A DNA stretch of 19,975 nucleotides from Nanosynbacter sp. (GCA_015257485.1 JABZKC010000012.1:1-19975), one strand, 5' to 3'; shown: positions 6,425-14,055, numbered from the stretch's first letter. The notes: generated by a model from the sequence alone, not told the origin. A program made the numbers and translations.

Positions 6425-6449
6425 TACTCCTAATGGAGTACTATTTTTC
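6421..6449 (+). terminator. Intrinsic terminator overlapping the stop codon
   Basis: ATAGTACTCC (6421-6430) pairs perfectly over ten bases with GGAGTACTAT (6435-6444) around TAAT, followed by TTTTTCTTTTT. The stop codon of the membrane protein gene (6422-6424) is inside the left arm. Confidence 0.9.
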
Positions 6450-6511
6450 TTTTTAAGGAGGTTTTATTTTGAAATGCTTATGTTAAAATAAAAATAAAAT
6501 CCGGAGAGAAA

Positions 6512-6829
6512 ATGATGAGCAGAAAACATGTCAAAAATCGGGTATATCAGAGAACCGAACGAAAAATTTTTAATGCCTTGGCAAGTATATCAAGAGATAA
6601 AAGTTTAGCTGAAATTCAAATACGCGAGCTTGCGAGAGTGGCCAAGATTGCCGAGTCGACATTTTATGATCATTATCGTAATTTGGCAGATTTAATGAAT
6701 AAAAATCGCGCCATCTTTTTGAAACATTTGGAAGATGAATTAAAAACAAATTTTCAATTAGAGATGAGTATGGAACAATTTTATGAAAAATTGTTCATTT
6801 TTTATACAAAGAAAATCGTTTGGAGTTGA
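6512..6829 (+). CDS. TetR-type regulator, N-terminal part (frameshifted)
   Basis: This 105-residue frame carries a TetR-like DNA-binding domain. Residues 14-60 (RTERKIFNALASI ... LAEIQIRELARVAKIAESTFYDHYRNLADLM) match the helix-turn-helix of the family, ending in the STFYDHY recognition helix. The ATG at 6512 has GGAG five bases upstream. The frame stops soon after EKLFIFYTK because of a one-base shift near the T6 run at 6798-6803. Read through into the next frame, the two parts give about 190 residues, the normal TetR size. Either the gene is broken, the sequence has a homopolymer error, or the shift is made up during expression. The adjacent membrane protein would be a natural target, but this is not shown. 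Confidence 0.75.
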   Translation: MMSRKHVKNRVYQRTERKIFNALASISRDKSLAEIQIRELARVAKIAESTFYDHYRNLADLMNKNRAIFLKHLEDELKTNFQLEMSMEQFYEKLFIFYTKKIVWS

Positions 6830-7083
6830 TGCAAATGGATTTTCATAAAATGATGAATTTGGCGCTGTTTCGAGTGGAATTTAAGGTGTTGATTTATCGC
6901 TTTTGGAATCGCTACGATCCGGAGTTGATGGAGGCAATCTACGATCATTTTCTAGCAGATTTAGTGGCAGAATTATATCGTTGGCGTCGCGAAAAATATC
7001 ACAAAAATTTTATCGTGAAGCACGTGCGAAATTTGGTATATTTGACGAAAAATGCCCCGAGATTTTATGTGAATCTGGCTTAG
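6820..7083 (+). CDS. TetR-type regulator, C-terminal part (frameshifted)
   Basis: This is the ligand-binding half of the split regulator. The upstream part of this frame is open from the T6 run (FLYKENRLELMQMDFHKMM), joining smoothly to the first half. A separate start is therefore unlikely, and the codon at 6820 (TTG) is only a nominal limit. It continues as helical, aromatic sequence (ALFRVEFKVLIYRFWNRYDPELMEAIYDHFLADLVAELYRWRREKYH) typical of a TetR C-terminal all-helical domain. About 80 bases without features separate its stop from the end of nrdG on the other strand. Confidence 0.6.
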   Translation: MELMQMDFHKMMNLALFRVEFKVLIYRFWNRYDPELMEAIYDHFLADLVAELYRWRREKYHKNFIVKHVRNLVYLTKNAPRFYVNLA

Positions 7084-7161
7084 AAATAAAATGTCCAACT
7101 ATAGAAAATGTAGGAATAAAAGAGTGGTTTAGTGGTAAGATTTAGGATTTATGAATTAGCG

Positions 7162-7677
7162 CTATTCGATACTTGTAATTTCACCATCTTTGAGATGCAA
7201 CAGACGTTGATTTTTAGAGCCTCGAAATTTTAGGGTAAGGTCACGCTGGGCAAGAATGAACGGTCCATCAATCAAAGCGTCGAGAGTTTTGAAAAATTCC
7301 CATTGGTCATTCTGCTTTGCTTTAATTTCTTCATAAGTGTAGCCAGAAAATGACCAGACATTCCACCCAAGTTCTTCTTTGGCGAATTTAGCAATTTCAA
7401 TACAGGCTTCGGCTTGAAGTGATGGTTCTCCGCCACAGAAAGTAAGACCGGCTTGCCCCTTGAGGGAGCGGAGTTCTTGTTTGACATCTTCAACATCAAC
7501 GAGAACCCCACCCTCCTCGTCCCAGGTTTCTTGATTTTGGCAGCCTTCACAGTGGATAAAGCAACCTTGAGTCCAAATCACGGCGCGTAACCCGTAACCA
7601 TTGACGATACTATCGTGTTCAATCGGTCCGGAAAGACGGATGTGGTGCTTATCAGAACCGGGGACACGGGACAGCAT
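7162..7677 (-). CDS. nrdG: Anaerobic ribonucleotide reductase activating protein (radical SAM)
   Basis: This 171-residue radical-SAM enzyme installs the glycyl radical on NrdD. The iron-sulfur motif CxxxCxxC is Cys39, Cys43, Cys46 in WTQGCFIHCEGCQNQETWD. GLTFCGGEPSLQAE supplies the SAM-binding GGEP loop. A later VWSFSGYTYEEIK and the DALIDGPF segment (family DxLVDGPF) confirm the NrdG subfamily over other small activases. The last bases of nrdD form TAA directly followed by the nrdG ATG (TAAATG), so the two are translationally coupled; an AGGA near the end of nrdD may serve as its ribosome binding site. It depends on the nrdD promoter. The stop is TAG. Confidence 0.95.
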   Translation of the reverse strand: MLSRVPGSDKHHIRLSGPIEHDSIVNGYGLRAVIWTQGCFIHCEGCQNQETWDEEGGVLVDVEDVKQELRSLKGQAGLTFCGGEPSLQAEACIEIAKFAKEELGWNVWSFSGYTYEEIKAKQNDQWEFFKTLDALIDGPFILAQRDLTLKFRGSKNQRLLHLKDGEITSIE

Positions 7678-10020
7678 TTAGGCTTTTCCTAGAGATGATT
7701 TAGCGGTATGCTTGGCATGTTCTCGGGCGGCCTTTTCAGATTTAGTATAAGTGCCAGAAACATTGTGTTTGACACGGTCATGTTCTTCAGCACGCTTTGC
7801 ATCATTCCAACGATCAAGCGAGCCAACGAGGTAGCCGGTAATGCGGCGAAGACGCTCGAAAGGAATTTCTCCTTCAAGGCGACCACAGGATGGACAGCGT
7901 TCACCTGGAATAATTCCAGAAAAACCACAGACTGGGTCGCGGTCGACTGGGTGATTGACTGAACCATAGCCAATACCAGAATCGTGCATCTTGCGAATAA
8001 CAGCCTCGAAAGCCTCGATATTCTGTGATGGGTCACCGTCAAGTTCGACATAAGAAATATGGCCAGCTGGACAGAGTGCATGATATGGTGCTTCAATTTC
8101 AATTTTTTCAAAAGCAGAGATTGGGAAATAAACTGGAACATGGAAGGAGTTGGTGTAATAATCGCGATCATTTATACCCTCAATGAGGCCAAATTCCTTG
8201 CGATCCATTTTGGTGAAGCGTCCAGCGAGACCTTCGGCAGGGGTGCCAAAGAGAGTGAAATTGAGGTGATATTTTTGACTATATTCATCACATCGCTTGG
8301 TCATATGTTCGATAATCTCGAGACCTTTCTTTCTGGCTTCTTCGTCTTCACCGTGATGTTTGCCGAGCATAGCTTTGAGAGTTTCGGCGACGCCAATAAA
8401 GCCAATAGAAAGTGATCCATGCTTAATTACGTCGCGCAGAGTATCGTCTGGGCCGAGCTTTTCGCTACCAAACCAGTTCCCTTCTCCCATGAGGAATGGG
8501 AAGTTGCGGACGTGTTGATTGGCTTGGAACTCAAAGCGCTCGAGTAGCTGGTCGGCAACTAAATCCATTAATTCATCGAGTTCTTTATAGAAGCCTTTCC
8601 AGTCTGCTGTTTTACGCTCTTTGAGTGCGATACCATGTTTAATGCCAAGGCGGACTAGGTTAATAGTGGTAAAAGATAGATTGCCACGGCTAGTTGCGAT
8701 ACCGTCAGATTCTGGGAAGATAGAAGAGAAAACGCGAGTACGGCAACCCATGGTAGCGATCTCGGTATTATAGTCACCTTTCTTGTAGTACTTGATATTG
8801 AATGGTGCGTCGATAAAGGTGAAATTCGGGAAGAGACGCTTAGAGGAGACTTCCATGCTGCGTTTGAAGAGGTCGTAATTTGGATCTTCTGGGTTATAGT
8901 TAATTCCCTCTTTGACTTTAAAAACGGAGATTGGAAAGATTGGTGTTTCGCCGCGACCAAGACCGCGTTCGGTAGCTTCGAGAAGCATCTTGGATACAAG
9001 ACGGCCAGATTCGGTGGTATCGGTGCCGAAATTAATAGAGGTGAATGGAACTTGGGCGCCAGCACGGGAATGCATGGTGTTAAGGTTGTGGATAAATCCC
9101 TCCATAGCTTGGAATGTTTGATTTTCGGTATCTTTCTTAGCTTCATCAATGACAATAGCTGGAATCTTGAGAGATTTTAGAGTTTCTTCGTCGCCGTATT
9201 TAATGTCTTTTGGAATAGTTGCATCAATTTTTTTACCAGAGAATTCGTTATATTTTTTAAGATTAGCGCGGAGGGTTTTCTTGAAGGTCTTATCGACGCC
9301 TGGTGCCATGGCATAGTCGAAGTTTGGAATGGCTTGGCCGCCATGCTGTTCATTCTGATTAGCCTGAAGGATGATGGCAGCAAGTGCAGTATAGGAGCCA
9401 ATGGAGTTCGGTGTGCGGAGATGACCATGTCCGGTATTAAAACCGCCATTAGCGAAGAGCTTTAATGGATCGGTTTGGCAGCAAGTGAGGGTGCCAGTAG
9501 CATAGAAATCTAGGTCATGAATGTGGATGTCACCACGGTCATGAGCGGCACCAAAACGTGGCTCCATGAGGACGGATTTGGCGAAAAACTTAGCCCCTTC
9601 GGCACCAAATTGAAGCATCTTACCCATAGCGGAATTACCGTCGACGTTCGCATTACTACGTTTAATGTCTGAATTTTGCTTGGCATCAAGTACAGCAATA
9701 GTACGATAGGCATCCATGAGGCTGGTTTGAGCCATGCGGCGCATGGTGCGTTCATTGCGATAGGAAATATAGGCCTTGGCGGTTTGTTTGTAGCTAGATT
9801 CCATTAAAACTTTTTCAACGATATCCTGGATCTGTTCGACGGATGGAGTTTTCTTTTGATTTAATTTTTCAAATTCTGAAACCACTTTTTCGGCTAAGCG
9901 TTTGGCGCGTTCTTCTTTGAATTCTCCGGTAGCAGCCCCAGCTTTTTTAATGGCGTTGGTGATTTTTTCGATATCAAATGGGACCACTTTCCCATCTCTT
10001 TTGACGACTTTTTTGAGCAT
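7678..10020 (-). CDS. nrdD: Anaerobic (class III) ribonucleoside-triphosphate reductase
   Basis: This 780-residue class III reductase makes deoxyribonucleotides from ribonucleoside triphosphates without oxygen. An N-terminal ATP-cone (about residues 1-95, VVKRDGKVVPFDIEKITNAIKKA) gives allosteric control. The catalytic domain contains GTLTCCQTDP with an active-site Cys. The glycyl radical site is Gly729 in RRITGYLVG. A C-terminal zinc element is present but has only three Cys (698, 709, 712) in CGFSG...CPSC. Its first usual Cys position is Asp (DRDPVCG where many relatives have DRCPxCG). The ATG at 10020 has AAGGAG about 11 bases upstream. It leads the nrdDG operon, controlled by a promoter overlaid with NrdR-like boxes. 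No formate- or O2-dependent reductase appears here. Confidence 0.96.
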   Translation of the reverse strand: MLKKVVKRDGKVVPFDIEKITNAIKKAGAATGEFKEERAKRLAEKVVSEFEKLNQKKTPSVEQIQDIVEKVLMESSYKQTAKAYISYRNERTMRRMAQTSLMDAYRTIAVLDAKQNSDIKRSNANVDGNSAMGKMLQFGAEGAKFFAKSVLMEPRFGAAHDRGDIHIHDLDFYATGTLTCCQTDPLKLFANGGFNTGHGHLRTPNSIGSYTALAAIILQANQNEQHGGQAIPNFDYAMAPGVDKTFKKTLRANLKKYNEFSGKKIDATIPKDIKYGDEETLKSLKIPAIVIDEAKKDTENQTFQAMEGFIHNLNTMHSRAGAQVPFTSINFGTDTTESGRLVSKMLLEATERGLGRGETPIFPISVFKVKEGINYNPEDPNYDLFKRSMEVSSKRLFPNFTFIDAPFNIKYYKKGDYNTEIATMGCRTRVFSSIFPESDGIATSRGNLSFTTINLVRLGIKHGIALKERKTADWKGFYKELDELMDLVADQLLERFEFQANQHVRNFPFLMGEGNWFGSEKLGPDDTLRDVIKHGSLSIGFIGVAETLKAMLGKHHGEDEEARKKGLEIIEHMTKRCDEYSQKYHLNFTLFGTPAEGLAGRFTKMDRKEFGLIEGINDRDYYTNSFHVPVYFPISAFEKIEIEAPYHALCPAGHISYVELDGDPSQNIEAFEAVIRKMHDSGIGYGSVNHPVDRDPVCGFSGIIPGERCPSCGRLEGEIPFERLRRITGYLVGSLDRWNDAKRAEEHDRVKHNVSGTYTKSEKAAREHAKHTAKSSLGKA

Positions 10021-10079
10021 AAAAAATAAATCTCCTTATTCTAACAATCTTCTCTTTTAGTTATGTTTGTTTGCTTTTT

Positions 10080-10150
10080 ACGCTATATATGTTTTGGCAA
10101 TTACGCTATATATAGTGTCTATGCTTATTCTATAACGCTATATGTAGCGT
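10080..10150 (-). promoter_or_regulatory. NrdR-like boxes in the nrdD promoter
   Basis: Two near-palindromes resemble the NrdR box (consensus like ACACTATATATAGTGT): ACGCTATATATAGTGT at 10103-10118 and ACGCTATATGTAGCGT at 10135-10150, each 7 of 8 pairs symmetric. Their starts are 32 bases apart, three helical turns, the usual pairing distance. A half box (ACGCTATATATG) is at 10080-10091. The upstream box fills the -35/-10 spacer and the other covers the predicted start of transcription, a repressing geometry. The nrdR gene itself is not in the window. Confidence 0.8.
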
Positions 10151-10155
10151 GTCAA
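10127..10155 (-). promoter_or_regulatory. nrdDG promoter
   Basis: On the minus strand: TTGACA (10155-10150), a 17-base spacer, TAGAAT (10132-10127). Predicted +1 is near 10120, giving a leader of about 100 bases that runs through the remaining NrdR-like box. Confidence 0.8.
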
Positions 10156-10176
10156 CATAAAATCCATTGTATTATT

Positions 10177-10204
10177 TAGACATTTTATGTTATAGATGTA
10201 TAAT
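10177..10204 (+). promoter_or_regulatory. Promoter of the small Cys/His protein gene, almost leaderless
   Basis: TAGACA (10177-10182), a 16-base spacer and TATAAT (10199-10204). The ATG at 10213 is eight bases after the -10, so the message would start within about two bases of it. No Shine-Dalgarno is present. Confidence 0.6.
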
Positions 10205-10212
10205 ATTCAGAG

Positions 10213-10407
10213 ATGAGAAAAAAGTTGAATAATAACAAAGCTATTATGCCAGAAAAGTGCTGGGTAGGTGATTCACAAAAAATCTGTTATAAGACCCGTG
10301 AAGAAGCCGAAGTGGCCGCTATGGTGGCGGCGCATGATTATCACGCGCCGGCTCTTTCAGTGTATCGTTGTGAATATGGCGATCACTATCACTTGTCTTC
10401 TCGATAA
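10213..10407 (+). CDS. Small Cys/His-rich protein (64 residues), possible metal binder
   Basis: This 64-residue basic protein reads KCWVGDSQKICYKTREEAEVAAMVAAHDYHAPALSVYRCEYGDHYHLSSR. The pattern is a charged helix (TREEAEVAAMVAAHDYH) followed by a strand and a terminal YRCxYGDHYHL. It resembles small proteins, common in actinobacteria and phages, that end in a C-x-x-C/H-type knuckle (CPYCGGWHL-like). Here only one Cys of that final knuckle remains, with His58 and His60 as further possible ligands, and Cys16 and Cys25 lie upstream. DNA or RNA binding is possible but unproven. It diverges from nrdD across the NrdR-like boxes. Confidence 0.75.
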   Translation: MRKKLNNNKAIMPEKCWVGDSQKICYKTREEAEVAAMVAAHDYHAPALSVYRCEYGDHYHLSSR

Positions 10408-10449
10408 TTCTTGACAGAAGTTTACGGTGTTGTATTTTTATGAACACTT

Positions 10450-11460
10450 CTATTTAGAATACAGCCTTCTCTTAAGATATCTAGGCATGCCAGAATCAGG
10501 TACGGCTGGAGTAAGTTTTTTAGTATCCTTATTTTGAATAGTTGTTAAGTCTGACTGTGTCTGATGATTAGATTTTTCTTTTGATTCTATGCTCGGATGA
10601 GACGAATGATTTTCTTGGTGATTTTCTGTGCTAGTGGTATCGGAGTTGTTGTTATGGTTTTCATTATTTTTCTCGGACTTAGAATGGTTATCTGGTTTAG
10701 ATTTATTATCGGGTTTTTGCTTATCGGGTTTTCCGCTATCTGGCTCCTTTTTATCTTCGGATTCCTTTTTGTCTTCAGATTTCTTATTAAAAATGCCACG
10801 GATTTTGTCTGCAAGATTTTCAACTTGTTTTGAAAAGGCATTATGTTTTAGAATATCTAATTCTCGAAGTAGGTCGCCAAAATGATTATCTTTAGGTTCT
10901 TCTGGTGGCTGCGGTGGCTCGGAAGGGTCGGGATTGGTAGAGTTGCCTGGATTACTTGGGTTGTCGGTCTTATTATGGTCGTCTGGATTGCTTGGGTTGT
11001 CTGAATCTTCAGAATCGTCGGTCTTGTCTGGTTCGCTATCCTTGATTGGAATATTCTGCTCTTCAGTTTTGTAGATTCTAGCATCATCGCCAATATAATG
11101 AATTAAAATATGATGAGATTTGGTGGGGTCAAGTTGATTAAAATCTAGATTTTCGGCGTTTGTAAAACCGCGGATTACACCGTCAACGACTAAAAGTTTT
11201 TGCTTGGATTCGTGATGATAATTTGGGTCAAGAATTTTAGTCGGTAGTGGGGTGATTTCGATTTGCCACTTACGTCCATGAAATTCTAATTCCACGGTTT
11301 TTGGCCTTAAATCTTCGAATTCAACAAATTTAGTTGCATAATGCTCTGGATCTTGTTGCAGACGAAGTGGTCGATCAGTGTAGGTATTGGTGAGACTGAA
11401 ATTGTATCCGTCGAAAGTTACTGTATAGGTTGGGACATCGCAATTTTGAGCAGGGGTTTT
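10450..11460 (-). CDS. Cutinase-like secreted protein, C-terminal part (frameshifted)
   Basis: This reading frame continues the upstream cutinase-like gene after a one-base shift near 11453-11460. A nominal ATG at 11295 exists, but the frame is open upstream (NCDVPTYTVTFDGYNFSLTNTY, DRPLRLQQDPEHY), so it is not an independent gene in my reading. It holds a beta-rich stretch (VELEFHGRKWQIEITPL ... KLLVVDGVIRGF). This is followed by a low-complexity acidic Pro/Asn/Asp linker (SNPDDHNKTDNPSNPG), a short helix with KQVENLADKIRGIFNKK, and a Lys/Asp/Ser/His-rich tail. The extreme C-terminus (PDSGMPRYLKRRLYSK) has no hydrophobic anchor. The tail looks like an extracellular, possibly wall-associating spacer. 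Joined to the upstream frame the protein would have about 872 residues. Confidence 0.65.
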   Translation of the reverse strand, partial: KTPAQNCDVPTYTVTFDGYNFSLTNTYTDRPLRLQQDPEHYATKFVEFEDLRPKTVELEFHGRKWQIEITPLPTKILDPNYHHESKQKLLVVDGVIRGFTNAENLDFNQLDPTKSHHILIHYIGDDARIYKTEEQNIPIKDSEPDKTDDSEDSDNPSNPDDHNKTDNPSNPGNSTNPDPSEPPQPPEEPKDNHFGDLLRELDILKHNAFSKQVENLADKIRGIFNKKSEDKKESEDKKEPDSGKPDKQKPDNKSKPDNHSKSEKNNENHNNNSDTTSTENHQENHSSHPSIESKEKSNHQTQSDLTTIQNKDTKKLTPAVPDSGMPRYLKRRLYSK

Positions 11461-13067
11461 GGTGTAGCCTCAAGAAGTTCTAATTTTTCATTAATAAATT
11501 TTTCACTTGCAGCATTACTAAAATAGTGACCATGCATATCAAGGGCAAAATCATAAACTGAACGGGTGTATTCTGGTTTGCCACCATCACCATTGATAAT
11601 AAACGGTGTGAGATGTTTAGCTTCGAGGAAATATTTAAGTTTTTGTATGAATTCTCCCCTACAGTAATCAAAATAAATTTCGGCTGGAGTAGAGAGAATG
11701 AAACCCTTAGTGGTGTCGTGTTGAAGTTTCTGTTCAGACGAAATTTGATAAATTGCTTGGTAAAGGTCAACGATTGAGGCGTTTTTTACAGAAGTATTGG
11801 AGTTGTCGTAATGTTGTTTAAGAAGCTTCTCAAGTTCGATAAAATTATCCGTGTTGGTATTAAAATCAGTAATTTTCTGATACTTGGCAAAGCCATAATG
11901 GTCGATAGCAAAATCTACTTTATAGATATGAAAAAGTGCATGCTTATGTTTTCTGGCTTCAATATTGCTAATTAGTTTTTTGTATTGCAAAGACAAAGCA
12001 GCTGGATTGGCTTTATTAAAATTAATCGCTACAATATATTCATGATCAATGCTATTGACTTTAGGATGAGCCAAACGATCCTGGAGTTGTTTTATAAAGT
12101 ATGATGAATATCCTACATTTAACATTCCAGGTTTTGCGGGTTTTTTGGAGCCATTTAGAATTTGGCCAACTATATGTGCAGATTCCATATAAGCATTGCG
12201 AGAAGCATAGGCAAGATGACCTGACATTAGATTTTGATGCATGGCCTGGAACTTACCAAGATTGATTTCGGAAAGACCAAAGGGATCAAAAAAGCTACCG
12301 CACATGAAATCACCAGCATTGCACCAAGTGCCAATTTTGCCGGCAAAATTTGGATTTGGCTGGTAAGGCTTAAGGGCGCCAAGAATGCCATGTTCTACGT
12401 TACAATCGGGGACATTAATACGATAATCAGAGTACACAGCATGGTAGCAAGGCTTATCAAGCCCTTCACCATCTGGGAGGTGAAGTTTAGGGTCGCCAAA
12501 GGTTGAGAGGTAGATAATTTTTTCAGGATCAAGAGTGCGAATGGCGTGACTCATGACAATAGCGCCTTGAGAATAACCACCCAAAATAAATTTAGTGTTC
12601 GGACAACGTTTAATAGTGTCGTGATATAAGGTACGCATCTCTTTAATGCCAGTGGTGACACTATTATTGAAATAATCGTTTTTGCCAGCATTAAAATAGG
12701 TATCAGTGATGGCTTTTAAATTTTCAACACTTACCGCAGGATATTGATAACCGTAACGGTTTGATTCTCCAAGATCATAAAAATCGTAGGATTTATATGC
12801 TGACTGTAGTACGCCACTAAGATGAGTCTTAAATTTTTGATAGTTAATATCGGTTTTGGCTTTCTCCCCTGAGCCTCGAGCGAAGACGGCTTGAATATCT
12901 TTGCATTCAACAGCTTTCGAATTGACAGAGGCTAGTGGCGTCAAGCTAGCAATAGATACGGCTAGGGCACTGGAAAAGTAAAGAAAACGCGGAGTTTTCT
13001 GTGGTATCTTCGGTTTGGATTTAGGTTTCTTACAAACAACAAAATGAGAATGTCTGGATGGGGACAT
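11418..13067 (-). CDS. Secreted cutinase-like serine hydrolase, N-terminal part
   Basis: The start is the ATG at 13067, preceded by AAAGGA. The longer frame to 13139 lacks a ribosome binding site. A long basic N-terminus then FLYFSSALAVSIASLTPLASV (about 28-48) acts as a signal peptide, with cleavage near SKA-VEC. Residues 53-300 form a cutinase-family alpha/beta hydrolase: AVFARGSGE, the nucleophile elbow GGYSQGA (Ser166), TWCNAGDFMC with Asp253 flanked by the paired Cys249/Cys256, and GHLAY with His284. About 250 further residues of unknown type follow. The frame ends at TAA (11418) with the out-of-register tail LLKIAMSQPIQ; the true continuation lies in the adjacent frame. Cutinases hydrolyse ester bonds in lipids, including trehalose mycolates in mycobacteria. 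For a host-attached CPR cell an action on host lipids is an inference. Confidence 0.8.
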   Translation of the reverse strand: MSPSRHSHFVVCKKPKSKPKIPQKTPRFLYFSSALAVSIASLTPLASVNSKAVECKDIQAVFARGSGEKAKTDINYQKFKTHLSGVLQSAYKSYDFYDLGESNRYGYQYPAVSVENLKAITDTYFNAGKNDYFNNSVTTGIKEMRTLYHDTIKRCPNTKFILGGYSQGAIVMSHAIRTLDPEKIIYLSTFGDPKLHLPDGEGLDKPCYHAVYSDYRINVPDCNVEHGILGALKPYQPNPNFAGKIGTWCNAGDFMCGSFFDPFGLSEINLGKFQAMHQNLMSGHLAYASRNAYMESAHIVGQILNGSKKPAKPGMLNVGYSSYFIKQLQDRLAHPKVNSIDHEYIVAINFNKANPAALSLQYKKLISNIEARKHKHALFHIYKVDFAIDHYGFAKYQKITDFNTNTDNFIELEKLLKQHYDNSNTSVKNASIVDLYQAIYQISSEQKLQHDTTKGFILSTPAEIYFDYCRGEFIQKLKYFLEAKHLTPFIINGDGGKPEYTRSVYDFALDMHGHYFSNAASEKFINEKLELLEATPKPLLKIAMSQPIQ

Positions 13068-13302
13068 AATTTCCTTTCTATTTTGTATTTTCGGTAAAAG
13101 TTCTAATTTGATTATTGGCTGAAATGCAAAATAAAACAAGTGAAAATGAGTAAAAATGATGGAAAAACGAACTTTCTTCTCTGTTATTTTAAGAAAAAAT
13201 TAGTTAAGCATAAGCAAGTTATGTGGTGGATGATATGCAATGGACAATTAACGCTATACGAAAAATAGAGCTAAAATATTCGATAGGATAAAAAATATGA
13301 GT
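13068..13302. other. Intergenic region upstream of the cutinase-like gene
   Basis: About 235 bases without a supported gene. A TAAAAT box (13186-13191) with TTGCTT 20 bases away on the minus strand is too widely spaced to be convincing as a promoter. The NrdR-box-like half site AACGCTATAC near 13250-13259 is isolated. The only clear site is the AAAGGA ribosome binding site before 13067. Confidence 0.4.
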
Positions 13303-14052
13303 TTAAGATTGGAGCTTTGGTAAAACTAGCTCCGCGATTTTTTTTGGCGTCTCGTAGTTGATGAGATGTCCAGCTCCAGGAATGAAGCTCACTTCGGCAT
13401 GAAATTTTTTGGCAATTTCTTTTACTTTGCGAGATGAATTCATGCGGTCTTTATTTCCAGCGATAAAATAGGCCTGTTTTTTAAAATTAAAATCGGAGAT
13501 CGAGTGAGACATGGAGAAAAATGCGGCGCGTATTTCGTCTTTAACTGAAGTAAGTTTACGTGAACACTCATAGGTGATACTAAGAATTTGACGTTTTTTA
13601 GGACGATGAATGTTTGCGATGAGGAATTCCGTACAGACGTAGTCGACAAATTTATTAGGCACGAGTGCTATTAATGGGATAAGTGGCAAGATGAATTTTG
13701 GTGGGTGCGTAGCAATGGGACTAAGGAAGAAAATTTTATCATGAATGAGGTGGCTATACTTTTCGGCAGTGGCGGCAACGAGAATGGAGCCCATGGAGTG
13801 GCCAATCAGAATTGGGTGATCCAGGTGTTTGTCGAGGATATAATTGGCAATAAAATCGGCATAACCATCTTTGGTAAAGTTGGTAAAAATTGGTAAAGTC
13901 TCGTTTTGTGTGTTGAAGGCTGGTGGAATGTCGGGACTAAAAACCTGGTAACCTTCAGCCTCAAGAAGTTTTTGAAATTCAGCCAAGCCTAAATGATTGC
14001 CACGAAAACCATGGACGAGTAGAATGGGTGGTTTTTGGTCGGATTTTTTCAT
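13303..14052 (-). CDS. Alpha/beta hydrolase
   Basis: This 249-residue protein has the alpha/beta-hydrolase fold and no signal peptide, so it should act in the cytoplasm. Seen in order: PPILLVHGFRGNH (oxyanion-hole HGF), the nucleophile elbow ILIGHSMGS with Ser86, IAGNKDRM with the acid Asp202, and GAGHLINYE with His229. This is a complete catalytic triad. The mid-section PPKFILPLIPLIALVP is a hydrophobic cap suitable for a lipid or acyl substrate. The substrate cannot be named from sequence; esterase or monoacylglycerol lipase-like activity is plausible. Its ATG lies three bases after the glutaredoxin stop, so the two are probably one operon. The secreted cutinase-like gene follows 235 bases downstream. 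Confidence 0.88.
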   Translation of the reverse strand: MKKSDQKPPILLVHGFRGNHLGLAEFQKLLEAEGYQVFSPDIPPAFNTQNETLPIFTNFTKDGYADFIANYILDKHLDHPILIGHSMGSILVAATAEKYSHLIHDKIFFLSPIATHPPKFILPLIPLIALVPNKFVDYVCTEFLIANIHRPKKRQILSITYECSRKLTSVKDEIRAAFFSMSHSISDFNFKKQAYFIAGNKDRMNSSRKVKEIAKKFHAEVSFIPGAGHLINYETPKKIAELVLPKLQS

Positions 14053-14055
14053 TAA

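Noticed and set aside
6797..6805. Canonical -1 slippery heptamer in the TetR-type gene
   Set aside because: The zero-frame codons ATT TTT TAT do not give an X XXY YYZ site; only single-codon slippage on TTT is possible.
10411..10439. TTGACA-led promoter after the 64-residue gene
   Set aside because: No acceptable -10 at the right spacing and only a five-codon frame beyond.
10490..10510. Sortase-like motif (VPDSG) near the end of the cutinase-like tail
   Set aside because: No hydrophobic segment or membrane anchor follows in any frame; the protein ends after a short basic stretch.
13240..13262. A further NrdR-like box (AACGCTATAC) before the cutinase-like gene
   Set aside because: Only a half site, no symmetric partner arm and no second box at the usual distance.
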